64,000 bases of DNA from Vulcanimicrobiota bacterium (GTDB taxonomy: Bacteria > Vulcanimicrobiota > Xenobia > Xenobiales > JADMJV01). A program made the translations under genes and the position numbers. The notes beneath the pieces are model-generated. The model saw nothing but the letters and a program-made list of their open reading frames with translations. It did not search any database and had not been told where the DNA came from. The DNA lies in NCBI GenBank assembly GCA_017307785.1, contig JAFKGI010000036.1, positions 21,348 to 85,347 of the forward strand, read 5' to 3'. Shown in pieces: positions 52,953 through 62,300 of the stretch; position 1 is the stretch's first letter, and the number at the start of each line of letters is the position of its first letter.

Positions 52953-55106
52953 TCAGGTCCTCGCCTTGGCGGGCTTTTTGGCCACCTGGCGACTCGACGA
53001 AGCCGTATAGGCCACCAGTTTCCCCTCGCCGCCGCGGTCGGCCACGTCTCGCGGCGTGAAGTTGTTCTCGAGATGGCGAATGCCCCGATGGGTGTCCTGA
53101 CAGACCCAGATTTCTCCCGAGACGGCCTGGTCGAGCAGACGGTCGATCAGTTCCCAGGGTTCTCCCACGATGCGGTAGCCTTTGTGGTCGGTAGCTCCCA
53201 TCAGGCCGTGCAGGCAGTGACCGGTGGCGATGCTGCAGGCCATTCCGAGATTTAAATATTGATTGTTCTCGCCCTGCAGCTTGAAGAAGGCTTCCTGGCA
53301 GGTCTCGGCACAGCGTAGTCCCTGCACCGGATCGCAGCTGGCCTCCAGGCCAAAGACGGCGATCACGCGGCTGCCCACAATCTGAATGACGATACCGCGT
53401 TGCTTGCTGATCGACTGGGCCATCGCCTCGTAATAGCCGTCCAGCATGGCTGTGATGCGGTCGACTTCCTGCTCCCAAAGCCAGCCGGTGTTGCGCAGTT
53501 CGCAACAGACCAGCGACAGGATGGCGCGGGTCGTATTGCGCTCGGCGGTGGGACCCCCGGCACTGCGCAGGGCTTTGGCCCATTCGGTGCGATCCACTTT
53601 GGAAAGCATGTCCAGGGCGCGTTTCTCGATGTCGTGATGCTTGAGCTGGCGAGCCATATTGATGGCCTCCAGAAACTTGCCGACCGATTCGTCTTTGAAA
53701 TTCATTTCGAAGCAGGCCTGGGCCAGTTCCATCTGAGCCAGCACGGTGAAGAAGCCCGGCTCGCGGGCCAGGGCGAAGAGGCTATCCTTGAGAATGGGCA
53801 GCGCCTGCGTGCTCTGCCCCTCGTGGCGCAAGACGATGCCTTCGAAGAGGCGGCAGACAGCTTTTTCGTGAGCCCGTCCCAGCCGGTCGCTGCGGTCCTT
53901 GAGGTGATTGAGCGAAGAGCGGGCCTGGGCGGTTTTGTTCTGTTCCAGGTAAAGCTGGACCATTTGCTGCAGGGTGGCCACCATGCCCTGTTGGTCGCCG
54001 AGCTTGGTCAGCAACTGGCCCGACATCAGCAGGCATTGCTCGGCGCGCGGAAAGTTGCCCAGCAGACGCTGAATGCGCCCGGTGTTGCGGAAGGCGTGGG
54101 ACTGGGTGCGTTCGTCCCCGTGGACCTGAGAGAGCTGCAGGTCCTGCTCGTAGTACTCGGCCGCCTTCTCGTACTGCCCTTCGCTGAGCATAATATCGCC
54201 GATGCGGGCGTTGACCTCGGCTTCGTCGTTCGGATAGCGGCCTTTGCCGCACTGGAGACGGGCTTCTTCAAAGTAGAACAGGGCCTCGCGCAGATCATGG
54301 ATGCCGTAATAGGCGCGGCCCAGCAGGATGCTGCAGCGCAAAATGCCGTGCGGCGAATCGTGGCGCTGATAGATGTCGACGGCGTCTTTGAAGTATTTGA
54401 TGGCCTCGGAGAACTCTTTGCGGTCCGAATAGAGCGTGCCCCGGCCGCGCAGGCTGCGGGCCAGGCCCAGGGGGAACACGATGTGGCGACAGACCGTTTC
54501 GGCCTGGACGTAGAGCTTGAGGCTGTCTTCGGTTTTGCCCTCGCGCTGGAAGGCGTGGGCCTGGTCGTTGTAAATCTCGGCGGTGATGGCCAGGTCCTCG
54601 AGCTGGGCCGCGCCTCCGCCCTTGAGCTGCTGGGCGGCCGTGTCAAAACACTGCATGGCCTCTTCGATCTGGCCCTGGGCGGAAAGGAAGCGACCCTTGA
54701 TTTGCTCGGCGCAGGCCTGCAGGCGAACTTTGTTGCGAGCGTCGTCACTGTCGATTTGCAGGACTTCCAGTTTGGTCTGGCCCTGGCGGATTTCGCGCAT
54801 CTCCAGGTGCAGCAGGATCTCCAGCATGCTGGCCAGCGTTTCGATCTCTTTGAAACGCCCGCGGGAACGCGCTCGCAGGTGAGCTATGGTGTGCATAGCT
54901 CCCTTGGCGTTGTGTAGCCAGACTCGTGCCCCCGCCAACCAGATCAGCGTCGTGCAGATTTCCTCTTCGGTGGCCCCCGGCTGCCCTACCCGTCGCTCGA
55001 AGTAGCGCTGGGCAAGTTCCAGGGTGCGAAGCTCAGGGTCTTCGGCATCGATCAGGTAGCCGGAAAGGGTCAGGAGTGGACGCTTGAAGTCGACCTTTCC
55101 AGACAT
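52953..55106 (-). CDS. TPR protein with degenerate class III nucleotide cyclase domain
   Basis: 717 residues. About a dozen TPR-like units (for example LEDLAITAEIYNDQAHAFQR, AAEYYEQDLQLSQVHGDERT) fill residues 20-530. The C-terminal 170 residues match the adenylate/guanylate cyclase fold: LSLVCCELRNTGWL, IQIVGSRVIAVFGLE, LNLGMACSIATGHCLHGLMG and GYRIVGEPWELIDRLL. Metal-binding aspartates are replaced (Cys in VCCEL, Ser in VGSRV), so catalysis is unlikely and ligand sensing more probable. No DNA-binding domain is obvious. Confidence 0.75.
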   Translation of the reverse strand: MSGKVDFKRPLLTLSGYLIDAEDPELRTLELAQRYFERRVGQPGATEEEICTTLIWLAGARVWLHNAKGAMHTIAHLRARSRGRFKEIETLASMLEILLHLEMREIRQGQTKLEVLQIDSDDARNKVRLQACAEQIKGRFLSAQGQIEEAMQCFDTAAQQLKGGGAAQLEDLAITAEIYNDQAHAFQREGKTEDSLKLYVQAETVCRHIVFPLGLARSLRGRGTLYSDRKEFSEAIKYFKDAVDIYQRHDSPHGILRCSILLGRAYYGIHDLREALFYFEEARLQCGKGRYPNDEAEVNARIGDIMLSEGQYEKAAEYYEQDLQLSQVHGDERTQSHAFRNTGRIQRLLGNFPRAEQCLLMSGQLLTKLGDQQGMVATLQQMVQLYLEQNKTAQARSSLNHLKDRSDRLGRAHEKAVCRLFEGIVLRHEGQSTQALPILKDSLFALAREPGFFTVLAQMELAQACFEMNFKDESVGKFLEAINMARQLKHHDIEKRALDMLSKVDRTEWAKALRSAGGPTAERNTTRAILSLVCCELRNTGWLWEQEVDRITAMLDGYYEAMAQSISKQRGIVIQIVGSRVIAVFGLEASCDPVQGLRCAETCQEAFFKLQGENNQYLNLGMACSIATGHCLHGLMGATDHKGYRIVGEPWELIDRLLDQAVSGEIWVCQDTHRGIRHLENNFTPRDVADRGGEGKLVAYTASSSRQVAKKPAKART

Positions 55107-55143
55107 CGACTAAAAGTTGTCTAGTATGGGCGCGGGTCCTGCT

Positions 55144-55683
55144 TTACTTCTTGGTAAACTGAAAAGACGAGAAGTACTGTTCCCGTTCGCGCGGATAGTC
55201 CTCGGTCGAGGCTTTGGCCTGCAGGGCCAGCAGTTGGTAGAGATAGGGCTTGGCCAGGATCATGTGGACCCAGACGCGGTTCCCTTTCATTTCCATCTCC
55301 AGTTTGACGCCCTTGTACTCACCCCAGCTGGCTTCTTCGCTCTTGACGACCTTGATGTCTTTGCCAAATTTCGTCTTGGTGCTATCCACCAATTCTTTCA
55401 GGGTGAGCTGCTTATTCTCGATTTTTGAGGAGACGAAGCTGAGGTTGCTGCCCTTCTTGTCCAGCGGGTGGGCCAGCATCAAGATGATCGGGGTGGCGGC
55501 CACCGTTTCCGGCGCTTTGGGAAACTGCAGCGAATACTTGCCGTCCGGAGCGAAGTAGGTGAACCAACCCTGGTCGGCTTGCGCGACCGCCGCGGTGGGG
55601 GCGGGGGTGGCCGCCGTCGGCGGGGGGGCGCTCTGACAGCCCAGCAAGCTCAGGGCCAGGGCGAGGTATGGAAGGAATTTCAT
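55144..55683 (-). CDS. Lipoprotein, unknown function
   Basis: 179 residues with a lipobox (LSLLGC, Cys16) and a Pro/Ala/Thr-rich linker. The mature domain is about 140 residues of alpha/beta: GWFTYFAPDGKYSLQFPKAP, LTLKELVDSTKTKFGKDIKV and KGVKLEMEMKGNRVWVHMIL. The pattern of a short hydrophobic start and a YSLQFP strand resembles small periplasmic folds (PsbP-like), but this is a weak likeness. It is 37 bases from the TPR/cyclase gene and divergent from the PEGA gene. Confidence 0.65.
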   Translation of the reverse strand: MKFLPYLALALSLLGCQSAPPPTAATPAPTAAVAQADQGWFTYFAPDGKYSLQFPKAPETVAATPIILMLAHPLDKKGSNLSFVSSKIENKQLTLKELVDSTKTKFGKDIKVVKSEEASWGEYKGVKLEMEMKGNRVWVHMILAKPYLYQLLALQAKASTEDYPREREQYFSSFQFTKK

Positions 55684-55761
55684 CCGGACCGCTACCTTCT
55701 TGACGGCTCGTTTCCTGGTCGGGGGGCGGGAATTTCTTGGCTGACTGAGAAGCCGGGAGCC

Positions 55762-56571
55762 ATGAAAACCTTTCTTTTGCTGGGGCTACTGTCCGTTCCC
55801 GTCTGGGCTCAGCCCGTTCTTACGGTGGAGGCCAAGCCCGCTGACGCTTTGATTTTCGTGGACCGCGTGCTGCGCGGCAAGGGAAGTGCCCAGGTCACCG
55901 ACCTGACGCCGGGCCAGCATTTGCTGCGTGTCTCGGCGGGCGAGGACTGGGAAACTCAGCAGATGAACGTCAAGCTGGAGTCGAGCCCGCGCCGCATCAA
56001 TGTCGAACTCAAACCGGGCGCGGTCAAATGGTTGCGTCTGGGACGCCAGGCTCTCAGTCAGTCGGACTGGAACGAAGCGATTCAGTGCTTTCAGCAGGCC
56101 TCGGCGGCACGTCCGGTGCCGGCGGCCTGGTGGGAGGGCATGGCTCAGTGGCGGGCGGGCCACCCGAAAGTGGCTCTGCAGTGCTTCCGCACCTACGCCC
56201 AGTATATGCCGAAGGTCGGCCAACTGCACTGGATTCTGGGGCAACTCAACGAGAAGACCAATCAGTTTGGACCGGCTTTCACCGCCTACAAGACCGCCGC
56301 TCTTCTGCAGCCCGAATTGAAGAACGCTCTGGACAAACTGCCGCCCGCCACCGAAGCCAACATCGCCAAGTTGCGCGCCAGCACCACGCCGGCCGACCAG
56401 CTTCGTCTGGCCCAACTGCTGATGCTCAAAGGCCAGATGAAACCGGCCTGCGACCTGGTGAAGCCGCTCTTGAGCGAGGAATTTAGCAAGCAAGACTGGC
56501 TGCATTGGGAACCCCCGTTGCCGGCCCCGCCTTCGATCCAGGTCGCACCTCCTGAAGATCAGGAGCCATAG
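55762..56571 (+). CDS. Secreted PEGA/TPR-like protein
   Basis: 269 residues from ATG 55762. The signal peptide is MKTFLLLGLLSVPVWA(QP). A PEGA-type domain follows (VEAKPADALIFVDRVLRGKG, LTPGQHLLRVSAG), then TPR-like helices (LGRQALSQSDWNEAIQCFQQ, VALQCFRTYAQYMPKVGQLH) and a Pro-rich end. PEGA domains occur on surface or envelope proteins. The stop overlaps the polA GTG start by 1 base, so the two are probably co-transcribed although unrelated in role. Confidence 0.7.
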   Translation: MKTFLLLGLLSVPVWAQPVLTVEAKPADALIFVDRVLRGKGSAQVTDLTPGQHLLRVSAGEDWETQQMNVKLESSPRRINVELKPGAVKWLRLGRQALSQSDWNEAIQCFQQASAARPVPAAWWEGMAQWRAGHPKVALQCFRTYAQYMPKVGQLHWILGQLNEKTNQFGPAFTAYKTAALLQPELKNALDKLPPATEANIAKLRASTTPADQLRLAQLLMLKGQMKPACDLVKPLLSEEFSKQDWLHWEPPLPAPPSIQVAPPEDQEP

Positions 56572-59126
56572 TGCCCGGCCGCTTGGTGCTGGTCGACGGC
56601 ACAGGCCTGATCTACCGCGCGTATTTCGCGCTTCCCAGTAACCTGGCCACCAAGGAAGGCCTGCATACCAACGCCATCCTGGGTTTTTCGACGATGTTCA
56701 ACAAGCTGCTACAGCGGCGATCGGTTGAATTCGGGGCCGTTATCTTCGACCCGCCCGGCGGCAACTTCCGTCAGCAAGAGTACAGCGAGTATAAAGCACA
56801 GCGGGATAAGGCTCCGGATGACCTGATCGAACAGTTGCCCTGGATCGACAAGGTGGTCGAGGCCTTCCGTTTCCCGATTCTGCGGGTGCCCGGTTATGAA
56901 GCGGACGACGTCATCGGAACTCTGGCGGAGCGCGGTCGAGCGGCCGGCCATGAAGTGCTGATCATCTCCAGCGACAAGGATTTTGCCCAGTTGATCGGCG
57001 AGCAGGTCAAAATGTGGGAAACCATCCGCGACGTCGTCTTCGACCGGGATCTGGTGCAGAAAAAGTGGGGTGTCTACCCCGAGAAATTCGTCGACTATCT
57101 GGCCCTGATCGGGGATAAAGTCGACAACATCCCGGGCGTTCCCGGCATCGGGGCCAAGGGAGCTCAGCAGTTGCTCGAGCAGTATGGCAACCTGCAGGCC
57201 ATGCTTGAGGCGGAAGTGCCGGGTAAGAACGGCAAGTTGCTGAAGGAGTACAAAGACCAGGCGCTGCTTTCTCAGCGCCTGGCCACCATCCAGACCAGTG
57301 TCCCGTTGGACGTCGAGCTAGAGGCTCTGCGCCTCGTTCCCCCGGACCCTGCGGTATTGAACGAGCTTCATCGTTCGCTGGAGTTTTATTCTCTGCTCAA
57401 GGAAGGCGCCCGTTCGGCCGACGCCCAGGCGGAAGAAGACCGTGAGGGTGGTGCCGACTATCAAGATTGGGACGGCACGGATTTCCCGACCGACCTTCCC
57501 GTGGCTCTTCAGCTGCGCTGGAAGGGCCTTCCGCATCAAGCCGAGCTGCTGGGAATGGCTGTCTCCTGGCAGGAAAAGCAAGGCCGTTGGGTCTCCCCCG
57601 AGCAAATCGGCCAACTGGACGGTTGGCTGCGCGATCCGGAACGCTTGAAGTGGGTCCACGATCTACGCACCCAACTGGTGGTGCTCTGGCGTCATGGCTA
57701 TGATCTGGACGGTGCCCAGGACACCAAGGTCATGTCTTATCTGTGCGAGCCGACCAAAGTCATCCCGCACGAGCTGGGTGGCGTGGCCCGCGAATATCTG
57801 CAGAGGACGCTGTCCAACGACGACGCGGAACGGGTCGTCTGCCAGCAGGCGGACTTCATCGGTCAGATCTATCCGATCCTCAAGGTTCGACTGCAGGAGC
57901 TGGGACTGGCCGACACCTACCGAGAGCTGGATTTGCCTTTGTCTCGCGTGCTGGCGCGTATGCAGAGCGATGGGATCCTGGTCGACCCGGTCGACCTCGA
58001 AGTGCTGGGCAAGGAATTTCGTCAGCGCCTGCTCGAGATCGAGGAAAAGGTCTACGAACTGGCCGGCCACTCTTTCAATCTGGGTAGCCCCAAGCAGTTG
58101 GCCACCGTGCTCTTTGAGGAGCTGCAGTTGCCGGTCATCAAAAAAACCAAGACCGGCTATTCGACCGACGCCGAAGTGCTGGAGAAGCTGGCGCCCAAGC
58201 ATCCGATCGCCGACCAGTTGTTGGAGCACCGCAAGCTGGCCAAGCTGATCAACACCTACACCGACGTTTTATCCAACGCTCTGGACCCCAGCACCGGCCG
58301 CATTCACGCCAGTTTGCAGCAGACCAACTCGGCCACCGGTCGTCTCATCAGCACCGACCCCGACCTCCAGCGCACTCCCATTCGCACTCCCGAAGGCGTG
58401 CGCATTCGCCAGACCTTCCTGGCCTCGCCGGGGCATAAGCTGATTTCGGCCGACTGGAGCCAGATCGAGCTGCGGGTGTTGGCACACATGAGCCAGGACC
58501 CACTCTTGCTCGACGCCTTTCAGAACGACCACGACATCCACCGGCGCACGGCGGCCCAGCTTTTTCACTGCAGCGAGGCGGAAGTCACCCCTCCCCAGCG
58601 CGAGGTGGCCAAGACGGTCAACTTCGCCACCATCTACGGTCAGGGAGCGACGGCGCTGGCCCAGATCATTCGGGTGCCGCGCAAGACCGCTCAGGAATAC
58701 ATCGACCAGTATTTTCTCACCTACGCCGGCGTGCGCGTGTGGCTGGATCGAACCATCGAAGAGGGCCATCGAGACGGCTACGTCACCACTTTTCTGGGGC
58801 GCCGCCGTTGGATTCCCGAACTGTCTAGTCGCAACGTCATGGAACGTCAGGCGGGCGAGCGGATCGCCGCCAATACCCCCATTCAGGGCACGGCTGCCGA
58901 CTTGTGCAAGATGGCTATGCTCAACATTTCCCGGGCCATCGCGCAGCACGGAATCAACTGCCGGATGTTGATGCAGATCCACGACGAGCTGGTTTTTGAA
59001 TGCACTGAGGCCCATGTTGCCGAGGCTTCTCGACTGGTGGCCGAGCACATGCAGGGCGTGGCCAAGTTGAGTGTTCCTCTGAAGGTCAACCTGGGCGTGG
59101 GGCAGAGTTGGGCCGAGGCGCATTGA
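56571..59126 (+). CDS. polA: DNA polymerase I
   Basis: 851 residues from GTG 56571. The 5' nuclease domain has VLVDGTGLIYRAYFAL, VPGYEADDVIGTLAERGR and VDYLALIGDKVDNIPGVPGI. The middle domain is exonuclease-like but lacks the DxE motif (DLPVALQLRWKG), so proofreading is probably absent, as in Taq. The polymerase has SADWSQIELRVLAHMS (motif A), REVAKTVNFATIYGQGA (O helix) and LMQIHDELVFECTE (motif C). It serves Okazaki maturation and repair. Confidence 0.96.
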   Translation: MPGRLVLVDGTGLIYRAYFALPSNLATKEGLHTNAILGFSTMFNKLLQRRSVEFGAVIFDPPGGNFRQQEYSEYKAQRDKAPDDLIEQLPWIDKVVEAFRFPILRVPGYEADDVIGTLAERGRAAGHEVLIISSDKDFAQLIGEQVKMWETIRDVVFDRDLVQKKWGVYPEKFVDYLALIGDKVDNIPGVPGIGAKGAQQLLEQYGNLQAMLEAEVPGKNGKLLKEYKDQALLSQRLATIQTSVPLDVELEALRLVPPDPAVLNELHRSLEFYSLLKEGARSADAQAEEDREGGADYQDWDGTDFPTDLPVALQLRWKGLPHQAELLGMAVSWQEKQGRWVSPEQIGQLDGWLRDPERLKWVHDLRTQLVVLWRHGYDLDGAQDTKVMSYLCEPTKVIPHELGGVAREYLQRTLSNDDAERVVCQQADFIGQIYPILKVRLQELGLADTYRELDLPLSRVLARMQSDGILVDPVDLEVLGKEFRQRLLEIEEKVYELAGHSFNLGSPKQLATVLFEELQLPVIKKTKTGYSTDAEVLEKLAPKHPIADQLLEHRKLAKLINTYTDVLSNALDPSTGRIHASLQQTNSATGRLISTDPDLQRTPIRTPEGVRIRQTFLASPGHKLISADWSQIELRVLAHMSQDPLLLDAFQNDHDIHRRTAAQLFHCSEAEVTPPQREVAKTVNFATIYGQGATALAQIIRVPRKTAQEYIDQYFLTYAGVRVWLDRTIEEGHRDGYVTTFLGRRRWIPELSSRNVMERQAGERIAANTPIQGTAADLCKMAMLNISRAIAQHGINCRMLMQIHDELVFECTEAHVAEASRLVAEHMQGVAKLSVPLKVNLGVGQSWAEAH

Positions 59127-59809
59127 GCGAATGGCGTTGGAAAGACCCGGCCCAGGGTGCTTTGCTGCGCTACGAGCCCGGCAACTGGGGCGATATTCTC
59201 AAGGGTGAGTGGCTCTGCCTGTGGTTGGAGTGGAAGGCTGCCGCAGGCGCTCGTGGACTGCGTTATCAGGACCCGTTTTGTGGCTGGAGCGAATACCCGG
59301 TCACGGAGGCCACTCGCGGGCGCGTGACTGCATCACCGGCGACGCGCTATGCCAACTATCTCGGGTTGTCCAGCGCTTCCCTGGTGTCTCGTCACGCGGA
59401 ATCGCTCGGTCTGCGAGTGGAATCGAGGTTGAGCGACCGCGAGACGGCCCTGGAGCTGCTGCCCTGCGACTTGCTGCTTTTTGATCCCTACGATTTTTTT
59501 GAGCGTTGGCCGGACTGGAACGACCTTTTGCTGGAGGCCAGCCGGGACCGAGATGTGGTCGTCTATCTCTACAACAAGTCTCCGCGCGGAGCTTCTCCGT
59601 TTCGCCAATATCAGTCTCTGCGGGAGCGCTGGAAAGGCCGGCCGCTGGTGATGGGCAGAGTGGCGGCCGATGCCGTGTTGCCCCGAGCCTGGCATGAAGT
59701 CTGGCTGGTCGGTCCGTCCGCCCAGGATCCGACCCTGCGCATGCGTTTGCAAGAAGCCACCCTGGCCCTGCATCGCCACGTTTCGGATGGGGGGGCTTTC
59801 GAATGCTGA
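59123..59809 (+). CDS. Hypothetical protein, possible distant methyltransferase
   Basis: 228 residues from TTG 59123, in a TTGA overlap with the polA stop and with GAGG just upstream; another TTG at 59108 is possible. Sequence: RYEPGNWGDILKGEWLCLWL, then DLLLFDPYDFFERWPDWNDL and VVVYLYNKSPRGASPF. The GN..D.LK start and the DPY segment vaguely recall RlmJ-type rRNA methyltransferases (GNxADVLK, DPPF), but the SAM-binding loop is not obvious. Its last 7 bases overlap the next gene. Confidence 0.45.
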   Translation: MSEWRWKDPAQGALLRYEPGNWGDILKGEWLCLWLEWKAAAGARGLRYQDPFCGWSEYPVTEATRGRVTASPATRYANYLGLSSASLVSRHAESLGLRVESRLSDRETALELLPCDLLLFDPYDFFERWPDWNDLLLEASRDRDVVVYLYNKSPRGASPFRQYQSLRERWKGRPLVMGRVAADAVLPRAWHEVWLVGPSAQDPTLRMRLQEATLALHRHVSDGGAFEC

Positions 59810-61683
59810 GACGTTTGCTGGTCCTCGGTTTGCTGCTGGCAGGTTGCGTTTCCAGCCCCCCGCCGGCACAGCCGCCGGTCACGGTTTCGCCGACCCAGAT
59901 TCCCTCCAAGGCCAAAGGGGAATGGACGCTGGTTTTTTACTTCGCGGCCGACAACGATCTGGAAGATGTCGAGTTGAACGACCTGGAAGAGTTGACTCAC
60001 CTGGCCGATGATCCGCAGGTTCACATCCTGGCCCTGGTGGATCGCAGCCCCCTGGGCGAAGACAACGAAGGATACAGTAACCGGGCCGTGGCCAACCTGG
60101 CCAACTGGAGCCATGCCAAGCTGCTCGACGTGCAGCACGACAAGTTGACCGAGCTGGAGGACTGGGGACGCCTGAATATGGCCGATCCACAGACTTTGCG
60201 TCGCTTGCTCTCGGTGGCCCAGGAGCGCTATCCGGCCAATCGTTACGGTCTTTTTCTGGTCGACCACGGGCAGGGCTGGCAGGGCATTTGTGGGGACGAC
60301 GGCGCTCCCCGCGCCCACGATGCGCTGGACCCGAGTGAGTTGCAGACGGCCCTCAAGTCGCTGGCCGCCCCCCTGGACTTGCTGGGCCTGGATGCCTGTC
60401 TGATGAGCAGTCTGGAAGTCTACCTGGCCTGCGCGCCCTATGCTCACTCGCTGGTGGCCTCCCAGGATTCCTTGCCGGGCCAGGGCCTGGATTATCTGCA
60501 GGCGATTCAGCAGCTCCAGGGTAAGCCCAAGAGCGACGGGGTTCAGTTGGGCCGGTGGTTTTTGCAGGCTCATCGCAGCAGCTTGAAGAGCGACGAACAG
60601 GAATCCGCGCGCCTCCAGCTGGCGCTGCTGGACGGACGGAACTACGCGGACTTGAGCACCTCCTGGAAAGAGTTGAGTGAAGCCCTCAAGCCACTGGCCC
60701 AAAAGGAATGGCTGGCCCTGGCCAAAGCCCGGGCGGCCGCTCAGTCTTTTCAGATCGAAGGCGTCGGTGTGGGCGGGGAAGTCGAGGACATGGGTCAGTT
60801 GCTGCAGCAGATTCGCCAACGAGTGCCGGCCCTTTCCAAGCAGACCGTGCAGGTGGAAGAGCAGCTGGAGCGCGTGGTGATCGAGCAGGTGCGCGGTCGT
60901 TTTCGCCAGAGTTGCAGCGGTTTGAGCGTCTGCTTTCCGGCACTGGCCGAGAACTTGAGTCAGGAGTACCGCACCCTGGCGGAAGGCTTTATGCCGGAGT
61001 GGGTCGCCTTTCTCAAGGCCTATACTGCTGCCGAACGCCACGTAAAGGTTGCTTCCTCGCTGTCGCCGGTGACCCTGAGCGGCGGGGGAGGGCGGATGGA
61101 TCTGCAGGCCCGACTCGGCAAGCCGGATGAAGTGGTGGCCAGTTACACGATTCTGGTCCGCGATCATCGGGTGGTCGGGCAGATGACCTGTGCCGTAGAG
61201 CCGGGCGAGAATCTGCTCAGCGATTACTTCGACGGCAAGTGGCTGGCCCTGAGAGATGGGAAGGGTCCGGCTTTGATGGCCCAGTTGGACTCGGTGGAAC
61301 TGTCGGAAGGCTCGGCGCTGGCCAGGCTCTCCTGCCAGTTGACCCGTGCCGGTGGCGGCGCGCCCCAACCGGTGCAGCTGTATTTTCCTCTGGTGCTCGA
61401 TGATCTCGCTCGTCCGGCGCCGCTGCTGAGCGTGAGTCGCAGTGGCGGCCTGGGGGTGACCGAGGTGCAGCTCAAGGCCGGCGATCAGCTGTCCTTCTTG
61501 GAGCGCGACTTGCGTCCCGGCGGTCACCAGGATCGTGGCAGTGCCTTGAAGATCGAACACCCCGACCGGCTCCAACTGTCGCTGGCTCCGGTGCCGGCCG
61601 GCGACTACGAACTGGGCTTCCTGGTGCTGGACGTGCAGGGTCGCAGCCACTGGCAGACGCGTCCGCTACTCTGGGGCAAATAG
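59803..61683 (+). CDS. Clostripain-family (C11) cysteine peptidase, lipoprotein
   Basis: 626 residues. Lipoprotein signal MLRRLLVLGLLLAGC (Cys15). The C11 core shows WTLVFYFAADNDLEDVELND, YGLFLVDHGQGWQG with His155, and LLGLDACLMSS with Cys199, the catalytic pair, then VASQDSLPGQGLDYL. The large C-terminal part is beta-rich and unassigned. It probably cleaves after Arg/Lys in the envelope and may be an outer-membrane or T2S-linked protein. It overlaps the convergent pseudouridine synthase gene by 18 bases. Confidence 0.88.
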   Translation: MLRRLLVLGLLLAGCVSSPPPAQPPVTVSPTQIPSKAKGEWTLVFYFAADNDLEDVELNDLEELTHLADDPQVHILALVDRSPLGEDNEGYSNRAVANLANWSHAKLLDVQHDKLTELEDWGRLNMADPQTLRRLLSVAQERYPANRYGLFLVDHGQGWQGICGDDGAPRAHDALDPSELQTALKSLAAPLDLLGLDACLMSSLEVYLACAPYAHSLVASQDSLPGQGLDYLQAIQQLQGKPKSDGVQLGRWFLQAHRSSLKSDEQESARLQLALLDGRNYADLSTSWKELSEALKPLAQKEWLALAKARAAAQSFQIEGVGVGGEVEDMGQLLQQIRQRVPALSKQTVQVEEQLERVVIEQVRGRFRQSCSGLSVCFPALAENLSQEYRTLAEGFMPEWVAFLKAYTAAERHVKVASSLSPVTLSGGGGRMDLQARLGKPDEVVASYTILVRDHRVVGQMTCAVEPGENLLSDYFDGKWLALRDGKGPALMAQLDSVELSEGSALARLSCQLTRAGGGAPQPVQLYFPLVLDDLARPAPLLSVSRSGGLGVTEVQLKAGDQLSFLERDLRPGGHQDRGSALKIEHPDRLQLSLAPVPAGDYELGFLVLDVQGRSHWQTRPLLWGK

Positions 61684-62250
61684 GCAGGGCGCTTCCACCA
61701 CCACGGGAGCTCGCTTCTTGTAGAGCGGAACCTCGAGGCGGCGGGCATGCAGCTTCATCGGCCCCTCGCCGCCCCCGTATTTGTCGTCCCCCAGGATGGG
61801 GAAACCGGCTTGAGAGCAGTGAATGCGCAACTGGTGAGTGCGTCCCGTGAGCGGTTCCAGCTCCAGCCAGGACTGCTCGGAACTGGCCTGCCGCACCTTG
61901 ACCAGCGTAACCGCTTCCTGTCCCTGGATGGGCTGATCGAGTCGGTCCAAGGCTTCGGGCCAATGTCCGCGCACCAGGGCCCAGTAGGTTTTGCGGATCT
62001 TGCGGTCCTGGAATAGCTGGCCCAGATCGCGCAGGGCCCGGGGATGGCGGCCCAGCAGCAGACAGCCGGTGGTCTCGCGGTCCAGGCGGTGGGCCACCTG
62101 GGGCAGGGTGGTTTTGCCAAAGGTCAGGGCCTGCAGGTAGTTGGTCAAATGCACGCCAGGACCGGTGGGCGTGCACGACCAGCCTGCGGGCTTGTCGATG
62201 ACCAGCATCATGCCGTCTTTGTAGAGCACGGTGTCGACGATATTGCGCAT
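61666..62250 (-). CDS. RluA-family pseudouridine synthase (short form, no S4 domain)
   Basis: 194 residues. VLYKDGMMLVIDKPAGWSCT, the catalytic PQVAHRLDRETTGCLLLGRH (Asp in HRLDRETTG), KIRKTYWALVRG and LELEPLTGRTHQLRIHCSQA are all intact. It lacks the N-terminal S4 domain of RluC/D, like RluA/TruC-type enzymes acting on rRNA or tRNA; the exact site cannot be told. A longer frame to 62281 in another phase is a shadow. Confidence 0.9.
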   Translation of the reverse strand: MRNIVDTVLYKDGMMLVIDKPAGWSCTPTGPGVHLTNYLQALTFGKTTLPQVAHRLDRETTGCLLLGRHPRALRDLGQLFQDRKIRKTYWALVRGHWPEALDRLDQPIQGQEAVTLVKVRQASSEQSWLELEPLTGRTHQLRIHCSQAGFPILGDDKYGGGEGPMKLHARRLEVPLYKKRAPVVVEAPCLFAPE

Positions 62251-62300
62251 TTTCTTGCTCTTCCGGCAGATGCCGGCCCATCCCTCGCGAAGCCTTGCCT

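Noticed and set aside
59611..61650. 679-codon minus-strand frame opposite the peptidase gene
   Set aside because: Antisense shadow; the C11 catalytic residues and lipobox are on the plus strand.
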